A stretch of 64,000 nucleotides of DNA, from contig JBMOOH010000046.1 of the NCBI GenBank assembly GCA_049323795.1, positions 11,291 to 75,290 of the forward strand, written 5' to 3'. Every line of letters starts with the position of its first letter. The first letter of the stretch is position 1. Below, piece by piece: positions 56,115 to 64,000 of the stretch. This stretch comes from JAOADN01 sp049323795. Its GTDB lineage: Bacteria > Pseudomonadota > Alphaproteobacteria > Rhodobacterales > Rhodobacteraceae. The position numbers and the translations under genes are program-made. The notes beneath the pieces are model-generated. The model saw nothing but the letters and a program-made list of their open reading frames with translations. It ran no database searches and was not told the DNA's origin.

Positions 56115-57160
56115 CGCTTCCGGCCACCATGTCGGGCGTTCTGCTCACCGGGCATGGCGGGCCGGAGAAGCTCGTGTGGTCGGATGCCATCCCGGTGCCG
56201 AAGGCCGGTGCCGGCGAGGTCGTCGTCCGGGTGCGCGCGGCAGGGGTCAACAACACCGACATCAACACCCGCATCGGCTGGTACGCGAAGTCCGTGACGG
56301 GCGCGACCGCCGAGGGCGCGGGCGCGGCCGAGGATGGCGGATGGGCCGGTGCCATCGCCTTCCCCCGGATCCAGGGCGGCGATCTCTGCGGCGAGGTCGT
56401 GGCGGTCGGCGAGGACGCGGACCGGGGACTGATCGGCCGCCGTGTCACCTGCCCGATCAACCAGCCCGATCCCGTCGTGCCCTTCCGCTTCAGCGCGCTC
56501 GGGTCCGAATTCGACGGGGCCTTCGCGGAGTATTGCCGCGTCGCGGCGGATCAGATCTTCGACGTGACGCCCTCGCCCCTGTCCGACATCGAGATCGGAG
56601 CCATGCCCTGCGCCTTCGGCACGGCATGGAACATGATCCGCCGGACGGAAACCGGCCCCGCAGACCGGGTGCTCGTCACCGGCGCGTCGGGCGGCGTCGG
56701 TCTTGCGGCGGTCCAGCTTGCGAAGCTGGTCGGCGCGCGCGTCACGGGGATTTCGTCGCCCGACAAGGCCGAGGCGGTCCGCGCCGCCGGTGCCGCCGAC
56801 GTCATCGCGCGGAATGCGGTGCCCGAGGCGGGGTCCTGCACGGTCGTCATCGACATCGTGGGCGGCGACGGCCTGCCGGCACGGCTTCAGGCACTGGCCC
56901 CCGGCGGGCGGTATGCCGTCTCGGGCGCCATCGCCGGGCCGCTGGTGACGGCGGACCTCCGCACCATCTATCTGAGCGATCTGACGATCTTCGGCTGCAC
57001 GCACCAGCCGAAATCGGTGTTCGCCGGTCTTGTCGATCTCATCAACGCGGGCCGGGTGCGGCCGCTCGTCTCGAAAACCTACCCCCTGCGGGATATCGCG
57101 CGGGCCCAGGCGGATTTCGCCGCCAAGCGCTTTCCCGGCAAGCTTGTTCTCATTCCCTGA
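56111..57160 (+). CDS. MDR-family NADPH:quinone oxidoreductase-like dehydrogenase
   Basis: A 349-residue protein. VRAAGVNNTDINTRIGWYAK and the cofactor motif VLVTGASGGVGLAAVQLAKL are present. The GHE-type zinc ligands of classical alcohol dehydrogenases are not seen, so it is probably of the zinc-independent quinone-oxidoreductase type. The GTG at 56111 overlaps the previous stop (GTGA); an ATG at 56129 is an alternative. Its position between the two demethylase-like genes suggests a role in processing an aldehyde or enone, but this is inferred. Confidence 0.8.
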   Translation: MTLPATMSGVLLTGHGGPEKLVWSDAIPVPKAGAGEVVVRVRAAGVNNTDINTRIGWYAKSVTGATAEGAGAAEDGGWAGAIAFPRIQGGDLCGEVVAVGEDADRGLIGRRVTCPINQPDPVVPFRFSALGSEFDGAFAEYCRVAADQIFDVTPSPLSDIEIGAMPCAFGTAWNMIRRTETGPADRVLVTGASGGVGLAAVQLAKLVGARVTGISSPDKAEAVRAAGAADVIARNAVPEAGSCTVVIDIVGGDGLPARLQALAPGGRYAVSGAIAGPLVTADLRTIYLSDLTIFGCTHQPKSVFAGLVDLINAGRVRPLVSKTYPLRDIARAQADFAAKRFPGKLVLIP

Positions 57161-57172
57161 GGCATCACCCCC

Positions 57173-59614
57173 ATGCCCCTTCCGAACCAAGCACGTGTGG
57201 TCATCGTCGGCGGCGGCGTCGTCGGCTGTTCGGTCGCCTACCATCTGACGAAGCTCGGCTGGCAGGACGTGGTGCTGCTGGAGCGCAAGCGCCTCACCTC
57301 GGGCACCACCTGGCACGCGGCGGGACTGATCGGCCAGCTCAGGGCGACCGCGAACATGTGCCGCCTCGCCCGCTATTCGGCCGAGCTCTACCGCGGGCTC
57401 GAGGCGGAAACCGGCGTCGCCACAGGCTTCCGCGCGGTGGGCTCGATCAGCGTGGCGCTCACCGACGAGCGGGCCGAGGAACTGCGCCGGTCGGCGGCGA
57501 TGGCGCGGGCCTTCGGGGTGGATGTCGAGGAGATCACCACGAAGGAGATCGCCGAGCGGTATCCGCACCTGAACATGGAGGGCGTGAGGTCCGGCGTCTG
57601 GCTGCCGCGCGACGGGCAGGGCGACCCGGCCAACATCGCGCAGGCGCTGGCCAAGGGCGCGCGGGCGCGGGGGGCGGTGGTCGCGGAACACGCGCGGGTC
57701 ACCGGCATCGCGCGAACCGGCCGCCGCGTGACGGGCGTGGACTACGAGGGGGCCGGGGGGCCGGGCCACATCGCCTGCGAGGCCATCGTCAACTGCGCGG
57801 GCATGTGGGGCCGCGAAGTGGGGCGCATGGCGGGCGTCAACGTGCCGCTTCACGCCTGCGAGCACTTCTACATCGTGACCGAGCCGATCGCGGGCCTGTC
57901 CCAGATGCCGGTCCTCCGGGTGCCGGACGAATGCGCCTACTACAAGGAGGACGCGGGGAAATACCTGCTCGGAGCCTTCGAACCCAATGCCAAGCCCTGG
58001 GGCATGGACGGCATCCCCGAAAGCTTCGAGTTCGACCAGCTGCCCGAGGACTTCGCGCATTTCGAGCCGATCCTCGAACGCGCCGTGCACCGCCTGCCGA
58101 TGCTGGCGACGGCCGGCATCCATACCTTCTTCAACGGCCCCGAGAGCTTCACGCCGGACAACGCCTACAACCTTGGGTTGGCGCCCGAGATGGACAATGT
58201 CTGGGTTGCGGCGGGCTTCAACTCCATCGGCATCCAGTCGGCGGGAGGCGCGGGCATGGCGCTCGCCGAATGGATGGACAAGGGCGAACGGCCCTTCGAC
58301 CTCGGCGACGTGGACGTGGGGCGCAACCAGCCCTTCCAGCGGAACCGCCGCTACCTGCGCGAACGGGTGAGCGAGACGCTGGGCCTGCTCTACGCCGACC
58401 ACTTCCCCTTCCGTCAGAAGGCGAGCGCCCGGGGCGTGCGGCGGACGCCGTTCCACCAGCACCTTGCGGGCCGCGGCGCGGTCTTCGGCGAATGGGCCGG
58501 GTGGGAACGGGCGAACTGGTTTGCAAGGGCCGGGCAGGAAAGGGAATACCGCTACTCCTGGGGCCGGCAGAACTGGTTCCGGAACGCCGCCGAGGAGCAG
58601 CGCGCGATCCGCACCGGCGTCGGCATGTACGACATGTCGTCCTTCGGGAAACTCCGGGTCGAGGGCCCGGAAGCCGAGGCATTCCTGAACCGCGTCTGCG
58701 GGGCGGACATGTCGGTGCCGGCGGGCCGGATCGTCTACACCCAGTTCCTGAACGACCGGGGCGGGATCGAGGCCGACGTGACGGTGACGCGGCTGTCGGA
58801 AACCGCCTACCTGGTCGTCACCCCCGCCGCGACCCGGCTGGCGGACGAAACCTGGCTCAGGCGGCATCTGGGCGACCGCCGCGCCGTCATCACCGACGTG
58901 ACGGCGGGCGAAGGCGTGCTGGCCGTGATGGGGCCGAAGTCGCGCGACCTCCTCCGCGCCGTGTCGCCGGACGACTTCGGCAACGACGCGCACCCCTTCG
59001 GATGGGCGCGCGAGATCGAGATCGGCCTCGGGCTGGCGCGCGCGCACCGCGTGTCCTATGTCGGCGAACTCGGGTGGGAGATCTACGTGTCCACCGACAT
59101 GGCGGGCCATGTGTTCGAGACGATCTGGGAGGCAGGCGAGGGACTGGGGCTCGCGCTCTGTGGGATGCACATGATGGATTCCTGCCGGATCGAGAAGGCG
59201 TTCCGCCACTTCGGCCACGACATCACCTGCGAGGATCACGTGCTGGAGGCGGGCCTCGGCTTCGCGGTCGGCATGGCGAAACCCGCCTTCATCGGGCGCG
59301 ACGCGGTGCTGCGGAAGAAGGGCGCGGGGCTCGACCGACGGATGGTGCAGTTCCGCCTGACCGATCCCGGGCCGCTCCTCTACCACAACGAGCCGCTTCT
59401 CCGGGACGGCAGGATCGTCGGCCACCTGACCTCGGGGGCCTACGGGCATCACCTCGGGGCAGCCATCGGCATGGCCTATGTCCCGTGCAAGGGCGAGAGC
59501 GCCGGAGACGTGCTGTCCTCGACCTACGAGATCGACGTCGCCGGCCGCCGCGTGAAGGCCGAAGCGAGCCTGAAACCCATGTACGACCCCAGGGGCGAGC
59601 GCGTGCGCGCCTGA
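57173..59614 (+). CDS. Second dimethylglycine/sarcosine dehydrogenase-like flavoprotein with GcvT domain
   Basis: An 813-residue protein with the same layout as the one at 53670. The FAD motif VVIVGGGVVGCSVAYHLTKL is near the N-terminus, with GTTWHAAG and His48 at the covalent-flavin position. A DAO domain is followed by a GcvT domain with NWFRNAAEEQRAIRTGVGMY and a terminal LTSGAYGHHLGAAIGMAYVP. The two are clearly paralogues but differ over most of their length, so they may act on different N-methyl substrates. Read 13 bases after the MDR gene and 20 bases before the MttB-family gene. Confidence 0.85.
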   Translation: MPLPNQARVVIVGGGVVGCSVAYHLTKLGWQDVVLLERKRLTSGTTWHAAGLIGQLRATANMCRLARYSAELYRGLEAETGVATGFRAVGSISVALTDERAEELRRSAAMARAFGVDVEEITTKEIAERYPHLNMEGVRSGVWLPRDGQGDPANIAQALAKGARARGAVVAEHARVTGIARTGRRVTGVDYEGAGGPGHIACEAIVNCAGMWGREVGRMAGVNVPLHACEHFYIVTEPIAGLSQMPVLRVPDECAYYKEDAGKYLLGAFEPNAKPWGMDGIPESFEFDQLPEDFAHFEPILERAVHRLPMLATAGIHTFFNGPESFTPDNAYNLGLAPEMDNVWVAAGFNSIGIQSAGGAGMALAEWMDKGERPFDLGDVDVGRNQPFQRNRRYLRERVSETLGLLYADHFPFRQKASARGVRRTPFHQHLAGRGAVFGEWAGWERANWFARAGQEREYRYSWGRQNWFRNAAEEQRAIRTGVGMYDMSSFGKLRVEGPEAEAFLNRVCGADMSVPAGRIVYTQFLNDRGGIEADVTVTRLSETAYLVVTPAATRLADETWLRRHLGDRRAVITDVTAGEGVLAVMGPKSRDLLRAVSPDDFGNDAHPFGWAREIEIGLGLARAHRVSYVGELGWEIYVSTDMAGHVFETIWEAGEGLGLALCGMHMMDSCRIEKAFRHFGHDITCEDHVLEAGLGFAVGMAKPAFIGRDAVLRKKGAGLDRRMVQFRLTDPGPLLYHNEPLLRDGRIVGHLTSGAYGHHLGAAIGMAYVPCKGESAGDVLSSTYEIDVAGRRVKAEASLKPMYDPRGERVRA

Positions 59615-59633
59615 CGGGCCGGGAGGAAAGACG

Positions 59634-61184
59634 ATGACCGACGAAGCCGTGAATGTTGAATCCCGCCGCCCCGCCCGCGGGGGACGCGCCGCCCGCGTGG
59701 CCGAACGCCGCGCGCCGCTGGCCGAGAACCTGCGCCCCGTGCGCGCCGGCCTGGAGGGCGGGCAGTACAAGCCGCTGACGGACGCGGGGGTGAAGCGCAT
59801 CCACGCGGCGGCGCTCGACGCCCTGGAACAGATCGGACTGAGCCAGGCGCCGAAATCGGGGGTGGAGATCCTGACCGGCGCGGGCGCGATCCAGGGCGAC
59901 GACGGGCGCATCCGCTTCCCCCGCGCGCTGGTCGAGGACATGCTCGCCATCGCGGGCCGCAACATCACCCTCTGCGGGCGCGACCCGAAATACGACCTGC
60001 ACCTGTCGGGCACGAAGGTGCACTTCGGCACGGCGGGCGCGGCGGTGCACATCGTCGATCCGGTCACGAACGAGTACCGGGATTCGACGGCGCAGGACCT
60101 CTACGACGCGGCGCGGATCGTGCATCATCTCGACAACGTGCACTTCTTCCAGCGCGCGATGGTCTGCCGGGACGTGCTCGACAACTTCGACATGGACATC
60201 AACACGCTTTACGCCTCGTGTGCGGGGACGACGAAGCATGTCGGCACGTCCTTCTCGGACCCCGCCCACGTCGCGGGCTGCTTCGACCTGATCCACATGA
60301 TCGCGGGCGGCGAGGACAAGTGGCGGGCGCGGCCGTTCATCAGCAATTCCAACTGCTTCGTCGTGCCGCCGATGAAGTTCGCCGAGGAGAGCTGCATCAC
60401 GATGGAGAAGTGCATCCGCGGGGGCATGCCGATGCTGCTTCTTTCCGCCGGGCAGGCGGGGGCGACGGCGCCCGCACCCATCGCGCTCGCCATCACGCAG
60501 GCGATGGCCGAATGCCTCGCGGGGGTCGTCTACGTGAACGCGATGGCGCCGGGGCATCCGGCGATCTTCGGGACCTGGCCCTTCGTCAGCGACCTGCGGA
60601 CCGGCGCGATGTCGGGCGGGTCGGCCGAACAGGCGCTTCTGACGGCGGGCTGTGCGCAGATGCACCGCTTCTACGACCTGCCGGGCGGGGCTGCGGCAGG
60701 CATTTCGGATTCGAAGCTCCCCGACATGCAGGCGGGGTGGGAGCAGGCGATCACCAACACGCTCGCGGGGCTTTCCGGCCTCAACATGGTCTACGAGGCG
60801 GTGGGGATGCATGCCTCGCTGCTCGGCTTCTGCCTCGAAAGCCTGGTCCTCGGGGACGACATCCTGGGGCAGGTGCTGCGCACCGTGCGCGGGATCGAGG
60901 TGAACGAGGACACCACGTCCATCGACGCGATGAAGGCGGTCTGCCTCGGCGGGCCGGGGCATTACCTCGGGTCGGAGCAGACGCTGAGCCTGATGCAGAC
61001 GGAATACGTCTACCCGGCCGTCGGCAACCGGATGAGCCCGAAGGAGTGGAACGAGGCGGGCAAACCCCTGCTTCTCGACACGGCGATCCGGCGGAAGACC
61101 GAGATCCTGGCCTCGGCCGGCATCCAGATCGACCCCGCAACCGACAGGGCGATCCGCGAGAGGTTCAACATCCACTTCCGCTGA
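59634..61184 (+). CDS. Trimethylamine methyltransferase (MttB)-family protein, without pyrrolysine
   Basis: A 516-residue protein of the MttB family. Seen are GTAGAAVHIVDPVTNEYRDS, VYVNAMAPGHPAIFGTWPFV, then DSKLPDMQAGWEQAITNTLA and GGPGHYLGSEQTLSLMQTEY. The reading has no internal amber codon, so it belongs to the non-pyrrolysine group, whose members transfer methyl groups from quaternary amines such as glycine betaine to a corrinoid protein. No corrinoid-protein gene is adjacent, so the acceptor is unknown. It is the last gene of the cluster. Confidence 0.85.
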   Translation: MTDEAVNVESRRPARGGRAARVAERRAPLAENLRPVRAGLEGGQYKPLTDAGVKRIHAAALDALEQIGLSQAPKSGVEILTGAGAIQGDDGRIRFPRALVEDMLAIAGRNITLCGRDPKYDLHLSGTKVHFGTAGAAVHIVDPVTNEYRDSTAQDLYDAARIVHHLDNVHFFQRAMVCRDVLDNFDMDINTLYASCAGTTKHVGTSFSDPAHVAGCFDLIHMIAGGEDKWRARPFISNSNCFVVPPMKFAEESCITMEKCIRGGMPMLLLSAGQAGATAPAPIALAITQAMAECLAGVVYVNAMAPGHPAIFGTWPFVSDLRTGAMSGGSAEQALLTAGCAQMHRFYDLPGGAAAGISDSKLPDMQAGWEQAITNTLAGLSGLNMVYEAVGMHASLLGFCLESLVLGDDILGQVLRTVRGIEVNEDTTSIDAMKAVCLGGPGHYLGSEQTLSLMQTEYVYPAVGNRMSPKEWNEAGKPLLLDTAIRRKTEILASAGIQIDPATDRAIRERFNIHFR

Positions 61185-61507
61185 CCAGCCCGTCACCGTG
61201 AAACAGCCGGGGAAATCCGGCACCCGGCGCTCCAAGGTTGGGACTCAGAGCATCAACCTGCGGACTCTCCGCAACGCCGGAGAAGAGTCGGGGCCCAGGT
61301 CGGTCGCCATCCCGATCTGTCGCGGAGCGGTCTGCGCAACGTTATGAGCTTCCCCACGACGCAACCCTTCACGCAGGGCGGGATAAAGCCGGGGCTCCGG
61401 ATGTCTTCTGCCCCGATCGTCGCGATCACCTCCGGAGCTTCGCCGGACTGCGCGATGTCTTCGACGAAGATCGCGGCCGGCTCCTGATCGGTCGGACGCC
61501 ACGGGGA
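61185..61507. other. Intergenic region between MttB-family gene and pqiA
   Basis: 323 bases without a supported gene. A minus-strand reading of about 120 residues (61253-61615) looks protein-like but shows no motif I know and overlaps the pqiA 5' end. Promoter not identified. Confidence 0.4.
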
Positions 61508-62341
61508 ATGGTCTTCGGGAGCGGCCCGGAAGCGGCCGGAAATCTGGTGCCGGGAACAGGGGCGCGGTCCGGGGCATTCGCATGGTTGCGGACGTGGCAC
61601 CGGTCGGGACATCATGCGGCCGGCCGCGGAGGCCGGATCGTCGGCGGAGGGTGCGGCCTGATATCACCGGGGAACGGACCCGCCGCGCCGCCTGCCGGTG
61701 CATCACGGCCCGAAGGCTTCGGCGGGATCGGCCTGGCCGACCTGATCGCCTGTCCAACCTGCGACACCCTGCATCGTGCGGCGCGCCTCGAACCGGGGCA
61801 GACCGCGCGCTGCGTGCGGTGCGGAACCGTTCTCCTGCGCCCGCGCGCCAACGCGATGACGCGTATCGTGATGCTGTCGGCGGCGGCCGTGGTGCTGATG
61901 GCCGCCGCGATGGTCTTTCCGTTCCTGTCGCTCAGGGCCCGCGGCCTTTTCCAGAGCGCGTCGGTCGCGGACGCCATTCTGGTCTTTTCGCAGGGCCGGA
62001 CCCTCCCCCTCACCCTCGCGCTTGCGGCCCTGGTCGTGATCCTTCCGCTTGCCCGGCTGGGCGCCATCGTCTACGCGCTTGCCCCGATGGCGATCGGCTG
62101 GAGGCCGGCCCGGGGCGCCCGCCGCGCCTTCCGCTGGGCCGAGGCGGTGCGGCCCTGGGCCATGGGCGAGGTCTTCATCGTGGGCGTGTCCGTCGCCCTG
62201 GTGAAGATAGCCGGCCTGGCGCAGATCACGCTCGGACCGGCGTTCTGGGCTTTCGCGGGACTCGTGGTCCTGACGGTCCTCAATGACACCTTCACGTGCA
62301 GGCTCACGGTATGGCGGACGCTGGAAGCGCGGAGCAGATGA
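61508..62341 (+). CDS. pqiA: PqiA-family membrane protein, first copy
   Basis: The conserved part (from about 61733) has the zinc-ribbon IACPTCDTLHRA and CVRCGTVLLRP, then four hydrophobic segments, as in one half of E. coli PqiA. PqiA supports the PqiB/PqiC lipid-transport system across the envelope. The start is uncertain: ATG 61508 is the nearest in frame, TTG 61586 is another option, and the first 75 residues are not conserved. The stop overlaps the second pqiA start (ATGA). Confidence 0.65.
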   Translation: MVFGSGPEAAGNLVPGTGARSGAFAWLRTWHRSGHHAAGRGGRIVGGGCGLISPGNGPAAPPAGASRPEGFGGIGLADLIACPTCDTLHRAARLEPGQTARCVRCGTVLLRPRANAMTRIVMLSAAAVVLMAAAMVFPFLSLRARGLFQSASVADAILVFSQGRTLPLTLALAALVVILPLARLGAIVYALAPMAIGWRPARGARRAFRWAEAVRPWAMGEVFIVGVSVALVKIAGLAQITLGPAFWAFAGLVVLTVLNDTFTCRLTVWRTLEARSR

Positions 62342-63060
62342 GCGCCCGGGCGGTTCCGCTGACCGCGCGCGCGGCAGGTCTGGTCGCCTGCCGGGTCTGC
62401 GGCAGGGTGCATGCCGGCGGGACGGACCAGTGCGTCAGGTGCGGAGCACGTCTTGTCAGCCGTGACATGAAGAGCCTTCAGCGGGTCTGGGCCTGGATGG
62501 CTGCGGGAGTGCTGGCCTACATCCCGGCCAACATCTACCCGATGCTCCTGACGACCACCCTCGGCCGCACGACCGAAAACACCCTCGCCGGAGGGATCAT
62601 CGAGCTTGCCGGGCGCGGGTCCTGGGGTGTGGCCGCGATCGTGTTCGTGGCCAGCGTCCTCATCCCGGTCGGCACGTTCCTGGCGATCGCGCATCTCGCG
62701 CTCGGGCTGAGGCGGGGCAGCCGCGTGGCGGTCCACACCCGGCACCGCCTGCACGAGGTCGTCGACTTCGTGGGGCGGTGGTCGATGATCGACGTCTTCG
62801 TGGTGGCGATCCTGTCGTCTCTCGTCCATCTTGGTGCCGCAGTCAGCATCAAGCCGGGAGTCGCCGCCTTCAGCTTCGCGCTGTCGGCCGGGTTCACGAT
62901 GCTTTCGGCCACGAGCTTCGATCCGCGGCTCATCTGGGACCTGGAGGGAAGGACCGAGTCGTGGCGCCCGATGACCTTCCCGAGCCCGCGACAGACCGGC
63001 CGCGATCGCCGTGGCGCAACCTCTCGCCCGTGTGGCTCGTCCCCGTCGCGGCGGTGGTGA
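62338..63060 (+). CDS. pqiA: PqiA-family membrane protein, second copy
   Basis: A 240-residue protein with a zinc-ribbon (CRVCGRVHAGGTDQCVRCGA) and four or so hydrophobic segments, the second half-size PqiA. WSMIDVFVVAILSSLVHLGA and GFTMLSATSFDPRLIWDLEG are family segments. The last about 30 residues (GRDRRGATSRPCGSSPSRRW) read through the start of pqiB in another frame and are not PqiA-like, so the natural end may be nearer 62960. Together with the first copy it covers what is one 417-residue protein in E. coli. Confidence 0.75.
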   Translation: MSARAVPLTARAAGLVACRVCGRVHAGGTDQCVRCGARLVSRDMKSLQRVWAWMAAGVLAYIPANIYPMLLTTTLGRTTENTLAGGIIELAGRGSWGVAAIVFVASVLIPVGTFLAIAHLALGLRRGSRVAVHTRHRLHEVVDFVGRWSMIDVFVVAILSSLVHLGAAVSIKPGVAAFSFALSAGFTMLSATSFDPRLIWDLEGRTESWRPMTFPSPRQTGRDRRGATSRPCGSSPSRRW

Positions 63061-63845
63061 TCTCTCTGGCCATCGCCTGGACCAGCTTCGCCAAACCGAG
63101 GCACAGTCATCAACATCCGCTTCCAGACCGCCGCCGACGTCGTGCCGGGCGAAACCGCGGTGAAGTTCCGCGATGTCGTGATCGGCACGGTGGAACGGGT
63201 GCATTTCACCCCCGATCTCGGGAATGTGGTCGTCGTGGCCAGGATCGAGAAGGACGTCGCGGCGACCATACCGCCGGATGCACTGTTCTGGGTGGTGACG
63301 CCGGTGGTCAGCACGCGCGGCATCAGCGGCCGGTCCACCGTCCTTTCGGGCGCCTACGTCGAGGGCGCATGGACCCCGGCCACGGGTGCCCGTGGCCGGG
63401 GTGCGGGTGGGCGGCGGCATCGAGTTGCGCGAGGTCACGCTGCCTGCCTATGCGGCCGGGACCGATATCCTCGTCCAGTCGCCCGACGGTGCGCTGAGGC
63501 CGCTGCCCGGCGCGATCTGGGCCGACGAGCCGGTCCGGGACGTCACGGCGGCGCTGGCCGAAAGGCTCGACCTGAGGACCATGGCACGGGTGGCGGCCGA
63601 GCCCTGGCCGCTTTCGGACGGACCGGCGCGTGGAGGTCCGCATCGAGCGGCTTGTCGCCGGAAGCGGCGGGCGGCTGGTTGCGACAGGGCAGGTCGCCTT
63701 GTCCTCGCCCGTCGGAACGGCGCGCGAGCGGCTGGAACGGTTCTCCCTGTCGGTTCCCCTGGAGGGTGCGACACCGGCCGCGGTCGGTGTCGCACTGGGC
63801 GCGCTGCTCGACGCCCTGGCCGGCCGGATCGTTGCCTGGCTCTGA
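62961..63845 (+). pseudogene. Decayed pqiB-pqiC fusion (internal deletion, three frameshifts)
   Basis: GTG 62961 starts a PqiB-like N-terminus (PVWLVPVAAVVISLAIAW). At about 63094-63104 one extra base shifts the frame, and the MCE/MlaD-type segment (AVKFRDVVIGTVERVHFTPD, VVSTRGISGRSTVLSGAYVE) continues in another frame. PqiB then stops about 500-600 residues short. At about 63385 the sequence jumps to a PqiC-like lipoprotein C-terminal part (IELREVTLPAYAAGTDILVQ, WADEPVRDVTAALAERL), and a third shift at about 63630 leads to VEVRIERLVAGSGGRLVATG. The product would be non-functional. A sequencing or assembly artefact for the single-base shifts is possible; the large deletion is harder to explain that way. 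Confidence 0.7.
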
Positions 63846-63878
63846 CACCGGCGGCGCGGCGGAACGGGACGCGCGCTA

Positions 63879-64000
63879 GAGCGTGATGACGCTTGAGTGA
63901 ATCGTTTGGGGATTCCCATGCGTTGGGATTTCTGGTTCACGATGGGGTCTGGGTGTGGAGGCCAGCCCTCATGACGAAACCCCTTTCGATGGACATTCGT
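63879..64000 (+). mobile_element. Left end of an IS630-type element (partial)
   Basis: TA at 63877-63878 is followed by GAGCGTGATGACGC, the beginning of what looks like a terminal inverted repeat. The transposase start follows at 63971. IS630 elements insert at TA. Only the left end is in the window, so the repeat and TA duplication could not be confirmed. Confidence 0.5.
63971..64000 (+). CDS. IS630-type transposase, first 10 residues
   Basis: ATG 63971 begins MTKPLSMDIR and runs off the window. This matches the usual start of IS630-family transposases in alphaproteobacteria as I recall it. The identification rests on 10 residues and the TA/inverted-repeat-like sequence upstream. Confidence 0.5.
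   Translation, partial: MTKPLSMDIR

Noticed and set aside
56036..60067. Open minus-strand reading of 1343 codons
   Set aside because: Antisense to the demethylase cluster; high G+C leaves few stops. It has no motif and opposes three well-supported genes.
59634..61184. Pyrrolysine-type trimethylamine methyltransferase
   Set aside because: The reading has no internal amber codon and no pylT/pylS genes are seen, so it belongs to the non-pyrrolysine group.
61253..61615. Minus-strand reading of about 120 codons upstream of pqiA
   Set aside because: The composition looks protein-like, but I know no family and it conflicts with the pqiA 5' region.

Overview
The window is chromosomal DNA from an alphaproteobacterium, most likely of the Rhodobacterales. 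Reasons: very high G+C in most genes, Tad pseudopilin genes, a hut cluster using formimidoylglutamate deiminase, methylated-amine catabolism with GcvT-type dehydrogenases, and HI0933, RecJ and GlpX genes of this type. A stretch between two tRNA genes is visibly richer in A/T and carries accessory DNA.

Layout. 1-7.2 kb: 5' part of a sarcosine oxidase beta subunit gene, then two Tad pseudopilin loci (tadE/tadG-like on -, VWA-tadG and two tadE-like on +) around glutamate dehydrogenase. 7.2-13.1 kb: a beta-hydroxyacid dehydrogenase, a small lipoprotein, homoserine dehydrogenase, GlpX and RecJ. 13.2-23.8 kb: a genomic island in the 3' end of tRNA-Glu(UUC), bounded by 15-bp direct repeats. It carries a truncated integrase, two Arc-type regulators, a PH-domain membrane protein, an XRE regulator, a three-gene restriction-modification module (two methylase-type proteins and a GIY-YIG/helicase fusion), a complete tyrosine recombinase with an overlapping partner gene, and a winged-helix protein. 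23.9-31.4 kb: one minus-strand operon with a LacI-type regulator, a sugar-type ABC importer, and phosphotriesterase-like, glutamine-amidotransferase-like, PfkB and BtpA enzymes. An IS5-type scar and tRNA-Gln(UUG) follow.

32.2-37.5 kb: HI0933-type flavoprotein, DeoR regulator, vanadium haloperoxidase and a secreted CRTAC1 protein. 37.7-44.4 kb: histidine utilisation (hutC, hutF, hutI, hutH, hutU) with an operator placed inside the hutI promoter. 44.5-53.6 kb: two SDR genes (one EntA-like), an ABC importer of the YnjBCD type, two small stress-type proteins, a methyltransferase and a LysR regulator. 53.7-61.2 kb: LysR-controlled methylated-amine cluster (two dimethylglycine-dehydrogenase-like proteins, an MDR reductase, an MttB-family protein), which fits functionally with the sarcosine oxidase gene at the left edge. 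61.5-64 kb: a pqi locus with two pqiA genes and a decayed pqiB-pqiC fusion, ending at the left end of an IS630-type element.

Best candidates for unusual biology: the restriction module with its regulator and island ends, the BtpA/PfkB/phosphotriesterase operon of unknown substrate with a regulator lacking a normal start codon, the MttB/demethylase cluster, and the collapsed pqi locus. No CRISPR array, rRNA or replication origin was seen.
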